Assembly (NCBI GenBank): GCA_014804425.1
Contig: JAAUZV010000012.1
Span: 223,469 to 276,311 of the forward strand
DNA length: 52,843 bases
Source of the DNA: Lachnospiraceae bacterium
GTDB taxonomy: Bacteria > Bacillota > Clostridia > Lachnospirales > Lachnospiraceae
Direction of reading: 5' to 3'
Made by a program: the position numbers and the translations under genes. Below the pieces are notes generated by a model. That model saw nothing but the letters and a program-made list of their open reading frames with translations, was not told the origin of the DNA and made no database searches. How positions within the stretch are numbered: position 1 is the first letter of the stretch; the number at the start of each line of letters is the position of its first letter. Positions 1-8,000 of the stretch are shown in pieces.

Positions 1-480
1 CGCCTGACGCCTGCGGATTATCATCGTTATTGTTATGCGGCTGACGGACAGATTCTTTTGGAAAAAAAGATAGTCGGGAAGCTGCACTGCGTCAGACCGA
101 TCGCATTGCGGGGAATTCCGGTTTTTGCGCAGAACAGCAGGGAGTATCAGGTGATACGGACAGAACGATTCGGAACAATGGTGCAGATGGAGATCGGCGC
201 GCTGTTAGTAGGAAAAATAAAGAATCACGACCGGACGGATGCAAACTTGAACAACGTTCAAAATGTTCAAAGGGGAGCGGAGAAGGGATATTTTGAGTTT
301 GGCGGCTCGACCATTGTTCTTTTGTTTCAAAAGGACGCCATCCGGCTTTGCGAGAGCCGGGAGAACAGAAAAAACTTGTACGGAGAACGCAAGGTGCGCA
401 GCGGAGAGTGCATAGCGAAAGCGAAGCAAATCGGGTTCGAAGCGGGGGACAGTAAAGAATCGGGTAGAAGCAAAAAGTGA
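1..480 (+). CDS. psd: Phosphatidylserine decarboxylase, 3' part (5' end outside window)
   Basis: The frame is open from base 1 and ends at TGA 478-480, so about 159 C-terminal residues are present. The start of the visible part (LTPADYHRYCY) matches the PSD region that precedes the pyruvoyl site. FGTMVQMEIGALLVGKI and GYFEFGGSTIVLLF follow. In this family the serine of the GGST motif (around base 308) is the self-cleavage point that yields the alpha chain and its pyruvoyl cofactor. The enzyme makes phosphatidylethanolamine from phosphatidylserine at the membrane. About 40 polar residues after the family core (RENRKNLYGERK onward) are an extra, probably disordered tail. The upstream partner, usually phosphatidylserine synthase, lies outside the window. 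The assignment rests on motifs and is firm. Confidence 0.9.
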   Translation, partial: RLTPADYHRYCYAADGQILLEKKIVGKLHCVRPIALRGIPVFAQNSREYQVIRTERFGTMVQMEIGALLVGKIKNHDRTDANLNNVQNVQRGAEKGYFEFGGSTIVLLFQKDAIRLCESRENRKNLYGERKVRSGECIAKAKQIGFEAGDSKESGRSKK

Positions 481-484
481 TTTA

Positions 485-493
485 TGATATAAT
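485..493 (+). promoter_or_regulatory. Extended -10 promoter for the receiver/alarmone synthetase gene
   Basis: The sequence TGATATAAT fits the TGnTATAAT extended -10 form of sigma-A promoters. It starts five bases after the psd stop and lies 56 bases before the next start codon. No good -35 box sits 17 bases upstream, which is usual for extended -10 promoters. This suggests the fusion gene is transcribed independently of psd. Confidence 0.55.
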
Positions 494-548
494 AGCCGCA
501 AAGGAAAAGCAAGCGAAAGATAAAACGGGACCCGAGGGGTGAGGATAT

Positions 549-1652
549 ATGCAGAGGATACTGGTTGCGGACGACGTGGAGGTCAACCGCGAGCTGCTGT
601 ATCACATGCTGGAAGATGAGTATGCGGTTGAGATGGCGGCGGACGGAGAACAGGCGATACAAAAGTTAAAGACATTCGAGGATACGGCTGCGCTGCTTTT
701 AGATCTGCAGATGCCGAAAATGGACGGCTTCGCCGTCATTGAACAGATGAGGCAGAACGGATGGATGGGGCAGATCCCGGTGCTTGTCATCACGAGCGAG
801 ATGGCGCCCGAAATTGAAGAACGCTGTCTGGAATTGGGTGTTTCGGATTTTGTTCATAAGCCATTTGACGACACGGTTGTCCGAAGACGGGTAAAAAATA
901 CGGTGGAGCTGTTCCGGTGCAAAAAGGAACTGGAGCAGAAGGTGGAAAGCCAGACCGAGACGTTAAAGAAGCAAAATGAGATCATTGAGTATCAGGCGGA
1001 AAAACTGAAAGAGGCGGAGCCGTTCAACCACCTGATGATGCAGTACCGATGCGCCATCATGGAGGTGGAGACAAAGCTGAAGGTGCTGAATGAGGAATTT
1101 TCGCAGGAATACAACCGAAATCCGTTTGAGGCGATCAAGAGCAGGCTGAAGAGTCCGGAGAGCATCTACGAAAAACTGAGAAAGAAAGGATATGCGCTTT
1201 CGCTGGAAAATATTACCGAACATTTGGCGGATGTGGCGGGTATCCGGGTCATCTGCTCGTTTCCCGACGATATTTACCGGCTGGCGGAGATGATTGCCAA
1301 GCAGGATGATATCACGCTCGTGAAAGCGAAGGACTATATCAAACATCCGAAACCGAACGGGTATCGCAGTCTGCATTTGATCTTGAGCGTGCCCATTTTT
1401 TTATCACAAGAAAAAAAGTATATGAAGGTGGAATTGCAGTTCCGCACGATTGCCATGGATTTTTGGGCAAGCTTAGAGCATAAGCTGAAATACAAAAAAG
1501 ATGTGGAGAATGCGGATGAGATCATGAAGCAGCTCAAGCGCTGCGCCGATTCCATCGGCACGCTTGACTATGAGATGCAGGACATCCGTGATAAGATCGA
1601 TCGGCATGACGGCGGTGAACGCCCGGAATCGCAGGCGGATTACGACCGATGA
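549..1652 (+). CDS. Response-regulator receiver fused to a RelA/SpoT-type alarmone synthetase domain
   Basis: This 367-residue protein has two recognisable parts. Residues 1-120 are a CheY-like receiver with the acidic pair D8/D9, phosphoacceptor D52 (LDLQMPKMDG), T82 and K104 (HKPF). After a coiled-coil stretch (about 123-160), residues 160-345 form a RelA/SpoT nucleotidyltransferase domain with DVAGIRV (228-234), NGYRSLH (Y272, the guanine-stacking position) and VELQFRT (E295), then WASLEHKLKYK. No HD hydrolase, TGS or ACT domain is present, so it resembles a small alarmone synthetase. The family makes (p)ppGpp or related alarmones from ATP plus GDP or GTP. The obvious inference is that phosphorylation controls alarmone synthesis. 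No histidine kinase gene is adjacent. The start has GAGGGGTGAGGATAT before ATG. Domain calls are firm; the control logic is inferred. Confidence 0.85.
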   Translation: MQRILVADDVEVNRELLYHMLEDEYAVEMAADGEQAIQKLKTFEDTAALLLDLQMPKMDGFAVIEQMRQNGWMGQIPVLVITSEMAPEIEERCLELGVSDFVHKPFDDTVVRRRVKNTVELFRCKKELEQKVESQTETLKKQNEIIEYQAEKLKEAEPFNHLMMQYRCAIMEVETKLKVLNEEFSQEYNRNPFEAIKSRLKSPESIYEKLRKKGYALSLENITEHLADVAGIRVICSFPDDIYRLAEMIAKQDDITLVKAKDYIKHPKPNGYRSLHLILSVPIFLSQEKKYMKVELQFRTIAMDFWASLEHKLKYKKDVENADEIMKQLKRCADSIGTLDYEMQDIRDKIDRHDGGERPESQADYDR

Positions 1653-1759
1653 GGAAAACAGCGGGAGCATGCGCAGTCCCGAACACATTCGTTTGCGGAA
1701 AGCAGACGATTTTGAAATGCAGAAAAGAAAATTCAGGAGAGATGTAGGAGGTTATCAAA

Positions 1760-2626
1760 ATGAATCAGGCAAAAGTGTATATGACAAAAAATATGGATCC
1801 GCAGAGCGTGATCGCGCTGTATCGGGCGCTCGGCGTTACGCTTTCGGGTAAGGTGGCAGTCAAAGTTCATTCCGGTGAGGTCGGGAATCAGAATTTTATC
1901 CGTCCCGAATTCTGGAAGCCGATGGTGGATGAGGTAAACGGCACGATCGTGGAATGCAACACCGCCTATGAAGGCGAGCGCAACACGACTGCGGCGCATC
2001 GAAAAACAATGGAGCTGCACGGCTGGACGAAGATCGCGCCCGTGGACATTATGGATGCAGACGGCGAGATGGCGCTTCCGGTATTGAACGGTGTTCAACT
2101 TAAAGAAAATTATGTCGGCGCAAGTCTGGCAAACTATGACTCCCTGCTGGTGCTCTCCCATTTTAAGGGACATCCGATGGGCGGCTTCGGCGGCGCACTC
2201 AAGAATATTTCCATCGGAATCGCGTCGTCCCACGGCAAAGCGCATATCCACGGCGCGGGAAATGCGGCGAAGCTGTGGTCCTCCGATCATGATTCTTTTT
2301 TAGAGTCGATGGCGGATGCGGCGCAGACGATCGTCACGCGCTTTAAGGGGAAGATCGCTTACATTAACGTGATGAAAAATCTGTCCGTGGACTGTGACTG
2401 CTGTGCGGTCGCGGAGGACCCCAAAATGGCGGATATCGGTATGCTCGCTTCCTTAGATCCGGTCGCGTTAGATCAGGCGTGCGTCGATCTGGTCTATGCG
2501 TCCGACGACGAGGGAAAGAAGCATTTGATCAAGCGGATGGAGTCACGAAACGGCATCCATACGGTGGAGACAGCGGCAAAGCTTGGCGTGGGAACAAGAG
2601 AATATGAACTCGTAGAGCTTGGCTAA
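1760..2626 (+). CDS. DUF362 domain protein
   Basis: This 288-residue protein has the full DUF362 pattern: KVAVKVHSGE near the start, the HFKGHPMGGFGGALKNISIG core, and CDCCAVAEDPKMADIGMLAS (cysteines 212, 214, 215) followed by DPVALDQACVD. Members of this family are often fused to or partnered with 4Fe-4S ferredoxin domains; none is present here. The biochemical role is not established, although redox or cofactor-linked functions have been proposed. An AGGAGG ribosome site lies just upstream of ATG 1760. The gene is followed after 11 bases by the ankyrin gene, so they probably share a transcript. The family call is confident, the function is open. Confidence 0.8.
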   Translation: MNQAKVYMTKNMDPQSVIALYRALGVTLSGKVAVKVHSGEVGNQNFIRPEFWKPMVDEVNGTIVECNTAYEGERNTTAAHRKTMELHGWTKIAPVDIMDADGEMALPVLNGVQLKENYVGASLANYDSLLVLSHFKGHPMGGFGGALKNISIGIASSHGKAHIHGAGNAAKLWSSDHDSFLESMADAAQTIVTRFKGKIAYINVMKNLSVDCDCCAVAEDPKMADIGMLASLDPVALDQACVDLVYASDDEGKKHLIKRMESRNGIHTVETAAKLGVGTREYELVELG

Positions 2627-2637
2627 AGGAAGCAATC

Positions 2638-3366
2638 ATGAAAAAACTATTCAAAGCCATCAGAAATGAAGATTTGGAAGCGGTAAAAGCAATCATAAAA
2701 AAGGAGCCGTCCGCGATACAGTCGATCGCGGTACCGTCCCCGAAAAAGGATATCGGACAGTCCCCATTACAAGTTGCGGTCAAGATCGGCGCTTTTGAGA
2801 TTGCATATTATCTCATGGAGCAGGGAGCAGACGTAAACTTTATGGAAGAAGAAGCGGAGGGAACACAATTGCGGTGTCCGCTGTTGCAGGACGCAATCAG
2901 GACGGCATTGATCAGCTTGTGTTATCAACAGTTTGAGTCGTCCGAAAAAGGCGTGGAGCTGGTTCAGGCACTATGCGAACGCGGCGCGGATCCGAATCTA
3001 TGCGCTTCCAATGGTTTTGATGCGATCAATCTCTGCGTCTCGGATGCAGAAGGTATTTTGGAGCGGCAGGAGGCATATCCCAATATACAGGATGTGGCGG
3101 AACAACAGTTGATACGGATTCTTGACATTTTAATTGCGCATGGCGCTGACTTTCAAGGATGGGCATCGCGGGGACATTTTCCGCCGCCTGATGTGGGAGA
3201 AACGAATAGGGTGCGTTATTTGGATGATTTCATTCCGGCTGAGGACCGGGTACAGGAAATGACAATACGGGGAAAGAAATATACGACCGTCATCAAAGGT
3301 GATGTTGACCGGACTGCACATACAAGGGCGGTTATGCAGAGGTATTGCAGGGATAGAAATTTGTAA
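2638..3366 (+). CDS. Ankyrin-repeat protein
   Basis: This 242-residue protein carries repeats with ankyrin spacing: LFKAIRNEDLEAVKAII at the N-terminus, SPLQVAVKIGAFEIAYYLMEQGADVNF (about 41-67), and ELVQALCERGADPNLCASNGFDAINLC (about 105-130), plus ILIAHGADFQGW. Ankyrin repeats bind other proteins, so this is likely a cytoplasmic adaptor or inhibitor. There is no signal peptide or membrane segment. The C-terminal 60 residues do not match the repeat. AAGGAAGC precedes ATG 2638. The partner is unknown; the neighbouring gene at 3434 is a candidate because of close spacing. Confidence 0.8.
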   Translation: MKKLFKAIRNEDLEAVKAIIKKEPSAIQSIAVPSPKKDIGQSPLQVAVKIGAFEIAYYLMEQGADVNFMEEEAEGTQLRCPLLQDAIRTALISLCYQQFESSEKGVELVQALCERGADPNLCASNGFDAINLCVSDAEGILERQEAYPNIQDVAEQQLIRILDILIAHGADFQGWASRGHFPPPDVGETNRVRYLDDFIPAEDRVQEMTIRGKKYTTVIKGDVDRTAHTRAVMQRYCRDRNL

Positions 3367-3433
3367 GAGGAGAACGGATAAATCCGGGTAATCATCGATA
3401 GGCAATGTCGCATAGCGAATTGCGGAGGGACAA

Positions 3434-3940
3434 ATGAAAAAGACTGCGGTATCCAAGGAATTGCAAAGAGAAATGAATGCCGCCTATGGCCGATTGGAGA
3501 AAAAGCAGGATGCGCTTGCGCATGCTTTTTCCCAATGCGAATTTGAATTGGAGTCGGGATGGTTTAACGGGCATTATCAGAAAAACGAAGTCGGCAGCTT
3601 CAGCAGAGATTCTTATCCGATCCCTGTCACCAGTGTGAAAGGGGTTTGCGATATGGAAATCCAGTTTGATAGAATAGACGTATCCACGAAGCTGAAACGG
3701 GAAAAAGCGCTCACATATTCTTTTGATAAAATAGCGGACTATTCGTTCGAGGCATATGGTGTTGAGGATTATCTGGGCGACTATTATCATGAGGGACAGA
3801 CGATACAGGAGCTGCAGGACAATATCCTTGGCAGCGAAGAAAAAGAGATTGGATTTTCATTCACCTTTTCTTTCGACACGGAGGGAGAAAAGATATTGGA
3901 GTTCGTAAAGCTTCTGCGGCGGGAAGGGTTCTATTATTGA
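3434..3940 (+). CDS. Uncharacterised cytoplasmic protein
   Basis: This 168-residue protein is not one I recognise. It is acidic and rich in aromatic residues, with no signal peptide or membrane segment. The N-terminal 35 residues are charged and probably helical (ELQREMNAAYGRLEKKQDALAHAF). The middle holds VTSVKGVCDMEIQFDRIDVSTKLKREKAL, and the end is an alternating beta-like stretch (EIGFSFTFSFDTEGEKILEF). A strong GGAGGG site precedes ATG 3434. It follows the ankyrin gene by 67 bases on the same strand, so it could be co-transcribed with it. I offer no function. Confidence 0.65.
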   Translation: MKKTAVSKELQREMNAAYGRLEKKQDALAHAFSQCEFELESGWFNGHYQKNEVGSFSRDSYPIPVTSVKGVCDMEIQFDRIDVSTKLKREKALTYSFDKIADYSFEAYGVEDYLGDYYHEGQTIQELQDNILGSEEKEIGFSFTFSFDTEGEKILEFVKLLRREGFYY

Positions 3941-4023
3941 TAAGGAAAACATCAGGAAAAGCAGGATGGAACTGGCGTTTCATAAACGTCGGAAAATAGG
4001 ATGTAGGAAAGAAGGGGCGCATT

Positions 4024-4584
4024 ATGAGTGATATCATGGAATTTGCCAACAGAGAAGAATTTCGGAAATGGCTTAATGATCATTGTCTGTCTAATGACGG
4101 TATTTGGCTTTTGTTTGGCAAAGCCGGCGGACCGAAAACAATAAAAGCAGGAGAGGCACTTGAAGAAGCGCTCTGTTTTGGTTGGATTGACGGACAGATG
4201 CAGAGCATTGACGATCATACTTATAAAAAATATTTTTCGTTGCGCAGGGAGAACAGCAAGTGGTCAGAGAAAAATAAGGCATTGGTTCAAAGCCTTGAAG
4301 AACGGGGGCTAATGACCGATTATGGCAGAAAGAAAATAGAGGAAGCCCAAAAAAACGGTCAGTGGTACGCGCCAAAACCCACGGCTGTTACAGAAGAACA
4401 AATTGCGCAGCTTTCCGCGCTGCTGGAAGGATATGAGCCTGCCTTCACAAATTTTGGAGCCATGCCTTTATCGGTAAAGAAAACATACACGCGGGCGTAT
4501 TTTGACGCAAAGACAGATGCCGGAAGGGAAAAGCGAATTGCCTGGATGGTAGATAGACTCAATAAAAATCTGAAACCGATGTAA
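4024..4584 (+). CDS. YdeI/OmpD-associated family protein
   Basis: This 186-residue protein matches the YdeI family from end to end. It has an N-terminal EFRKWLNDHCLSNDGIWLLF, the family hallmark EALCFGWIDGQMQSIDDHTYKKYFSLRRENSKWSEKNK (about residues 50-88), and the C-terminal TYTRAYFDAKTDAGREKRIAW helical motif. Family members have been linked by annotation to bacteriocin or peptide resistance, but no biochemical activity is established for this branch. No membrane segment is present, so it is cytoplasmic. AAGAAGGGG precedes ATG 4024. Downstream is a decayed gene fragment. Confidence 0.8.
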   Translation: MSDIMEFANREEFRKWLNDHCLSNDGIWLLFGKAGGPKTIKAGEALEEALCFGWIDGQMQSIDDHTYKKYFSLRRENSKWSEKNKALVQSLEERGLMTDYGRKKIEEAQKNGQWYAPKPTAVTEEQIAQLSALLEGYEPAFTNFGAMPLSVKKTYTRAYFDAKTDAGREKRIAWMVDRLNKNLKPM

Positions 4585-4593
4585 ATAGAAGAT

Positions 4594-4864
4594 ACAATTC
4601 TAAATCAGGTTACTTTGATTTTGAAAATGAAACAGAAAAAGGTGGCGAAAAAAGTGACGAAATAAAAGTGACGAAAAAAACCTTGAATATCAAGAATCAA
4701 TATTAAGTTTTAAGCGTTCGGGGGTATGGTACAAAGCATCCGATTTGGAGGGAGCTGTTTCGGTTAAAGAATCACGCATGAAAGAATTGCTGAAAGATTT
4801 GACACGGCAGGGCAAGATAGAAACTACCGGTAATACGAAAGGCAGGGTATATAAAAAACGTTAA
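4594..4864 (+). pseudogene. Decayed fragment: frameshifted C-terminus of a winged-helix protein
   Basis: Two overlapping frames encode parts of one protein tail. The first (from about 4594) reads YFDFENETEKGGEKSDEIK and then runs to TAA at 4704-4706. The second frame picks up from about 4668 with SDEKNLEYQESILSFKRSG and continues to KGRVYKKR and TAA 4862-4864. Joining them needs one shift near 4665-4680, in an A-rich stretch. The GGEKSDEI-type linker followed by a small winged-helix end (VSVKESRMKELLKDLTRQGKIE) is typical of the C-termini of AlbA_2/AAA-4 ATP-binding or Fic-type regulators. No start codon or N-terminal part remains, so this is a remnant rather than a gene. Confidence 0.5.
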
Positions 4865-4908
4865 GAAAAAGCGAATAGGATCCTGCTCGATTTTAAGAAA
4901 GCGACAAG

Positions 4909-4937
4909 TTGCGTTATATGCTGTTTTCCGATATAAT
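4909..4937 (+). promoter_or_regulatory. Sigma-A promoter for the fusion helicase
   Basis: TTGCGT (4909-4914) and TATAAT (4932-4937) are separated by exactly 17 bases, and transcription would begin about 65 bases before ATG 5011. It lies between the pseudogene fragment and the helicase gene, so the helicase appears to have its own promoter. Confidence 0.6.
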
Positions 4938-5010
4938 GTGTTTAGCGAAAGAAGAAAGAAGCCGGATGCGCAGTCAATAAAAACGGCGGATAAAGGGGCG
5001 GAAGCAGACG

Positions 5011-8000
5011 ATGGAACAGCAAATGGGGAAGAAGATCGCATTTATCGACACGGAGATTAGTCCAAAGACAGGAAAAGTCATGGATATTGGGGCGGTCGTC
5101 TCTGAAATGCCGGTTAATTCTGTCAACGGAGCGGAGTTTCATGAGTCATCAGAGGGGGAACTGCTTAGGTTCATCAAGGGCTGTTCGTATGCGTGCGGAC
5201 ATAACATAGTGGAATTTGACTGTAAATATATTGGCGATACAGTTAGGGCGGCAGGCATTAGCAATGTGATTGATACCCTGTACTGGTCGCCCCTTTTGTT
5301 TCCACAAAAACCATATCACAGGTTATTGAAGAATGATAAAATTCAAGCGGAGGAGCTGAATAATCCGCTGAATGACGCAAAAAAGTCGATGGAGTTGTTT
5401 TTGGATGAGGTTTCCGCATTCGAGAAGCTGAGTGATATTAGGAAACGGATCTGTTTTATGTTGCTCAAATCAGATGAACATTTTAACGGGTTGTTTCCTT
5501 ACTTAAAATATTATAATCCGACAAACAAGTTGTCTAATTTTATTTTTGCGGAGCTGAAGGGGAAAATCTGTGAGAATGTGGATTTAGAAAGACTTGCAGA
5601 TGAGACACCGGTGGAGCTTGCCTACTGCATCGCAGCGATTGCAGTGGATGATAGGGAATCCTTGCTTCCCTATTGGGTGTTAAAGCGGTACCCTAAAGTG
5701 CAGGAAGTGTACCGGAGCCTGCGGAACAGACCTTGTGCAGAAGGATGTCCGTACTGCAGGGTGGTTTTTAGCGCCCGCGCACAGCTAAAAAAGAAATTTG
5801 GGTTTGACGGTTTTCGGAGCTATGGCGGGGAACCATTGCAGGAGCGTGCGGTTGAGGCTGCGCTGCAGGGAAAGTCCCTATTGGCGGTATTCCCGACCGG
5901 CGGCGGAAAATCTTTAACGTTTCAGCTTCCGGCACTCATTGCGGCAGAAACCGTAAAAGGACTCACGGTTGTGATTTCTCCGCTTCTGTCCTTGATGAAA
6001 GATCAGGTGGATCATCTCAGTGAACGCGGTATTGCGGACGCAGTTACCATTAACGGGCTTCTCAATCCCGTAGAACGGGCGGAAGCAGTGGAACGGGTGG
6101 AAAAAGGAATTGCCTCATTATTATATATTGCACCGGAGTCATTGCGTTCTAAGACCGTGGAACGCATGCTGATGGGAAGGAATGTGGTGCGCTTCGTCAT
6201 TGATGAGGCACATTGTTTTTCTGCGTGGGGACAGGATTTCAGAGTGGATTATCTCTATATCGGAAAATTTATTGCCATGTTGCAAAAGAAAAAGCAGACG
6301 ATGATTTCGGTGTCCTGTTTTACCGCGACCGCAAAGCAGAAGGTTATCAGCGACATCCGGGAATATTTTAAAAAGCAGCTCGGGGTGGAACTTTTGCTGT
6401 TTACGACTGATGCGGCGCGTTCAAACCTGCGTTATGAGGTGCTGTATCGCAATGATGAAGAAAAATATACAACGTTGCGCAGCCTGATCGAACAGAAAGA
6501 CTGTCCGACTATCTGTTATGCATCGCGGACGAAGCGGGTGGAGGACATTGCAAAACGGCTATGCGGAGATGGTTTTTGCGCGCGGGCATTTTACGGGAAA
6601 ATGCCGACGGAGGAAAAGATTGCCAATCAAGATGCGTTCCTAAAAGGGGAAGTGAAGATCATGGTGGCGACATCCGCGTTTGGTATGGGAGTTGATAAGA
6701 AAGATGTCGGTCTTGTCATTCACTATGATATTTCGGATTCTCTTGAAAATTATGTGCAGGAAGCGGGGCGTGCGGGCAGAGATGAACACATTCAGGCGGA
6801 CTGCTATGTGTTGTTCAACGAACACGATCTGGATAAACATTTTATGCTGCTGAATCAGACAAAATTATCTTTTCATGAGATTCAGCAGATGTGGAAGGGA
6901 GTAAAGGAGCTGACGGCAAGGCGGGAGCGTGTGTACTGTACGGCTTTGGAGCTTGCGAGGAAGGCGGGATGGGAGGAATCCGGCAGGAATATTGAGACAA
7001 AAGTGACGACGGCGATCGCGGCGTTGGAGACGGCGGGTTACATTGAACGGGAACAGAACTGTCCAAGAGTATACGCGGACAGCATTCGGGTAAAGACCGC
7101 AAAGGACGCGGAGGGAATGATCAGGAATTCTGGGAGGTTTGATGAGAAGCAGAAACAGGACGCGTTGCGGATTATCAAAAAACTAATCTCTTGTAGGAGC
7201 CGTGCATCAGCGGACGCGGGCGAAGCGGAGAGTCGGGTTGATTATATTGCGGACAATCTCGGCATTGGGACACGGGAAGTCATTGAAGCTGTTAATCTGA
7301 TGAAGGAGGAAGGCATTCTCGGAAACGAGATGGAAATGTCTGTCTTTGTTGAGGCGGAAAACCAGCGCGGGAGCGCAAGAGAGAAAGAACTGAATCGGTA
7401 TATTCAAGTGGAAGAGTTTCTCTTAAAAAAACTAAATCAAGACGGTCTGTGCATGGACTATAAGGAACTGAATCAAGAAGCGCTTGACAGTGGTGTAGAT
7501 GCGTCTACGATCAGTCGTCTCAAGCTGATTAAGTATTTTTGGCTTAGCAGACAGTACATGGACAGACCCAAAGAAGAAATAAGCGGGCAAGCACTGTTTC
7601 TGCCGCATCAGGATGTGGGGGAGCTGTCAGAACGGTTTGAAAAGAGGAAACGGATCTGCGACTTTACGCTCCGTTACTTTTTGAGACGGGCAGGTGAAGT
7701 GGCGGGCACACAGAGAAACCGAACGAACGCGGAAGCGGAGCAGCATGGTCGGTCAAAAGAGGAAGATAGGAAGACCAAACGGGAGTATTTGGAAATTCCT
7801 TTTTCCATGCTGGAGCTCGGACGTGCTTATGATGAGGAACCAAAATGGACAGAGGAGCCGCCTGTTAGGCAGGAAGAAGTCGCGGAGGCCTTGTTTTATC
7901 TATCCAAGACGAATGTACTTCGGATAGAAGGTGGCTTCCTTGTACTGTATAATACGATGCACATTAAGCGTTTGGAAAAAGACAATAAGATCCAGTACAA

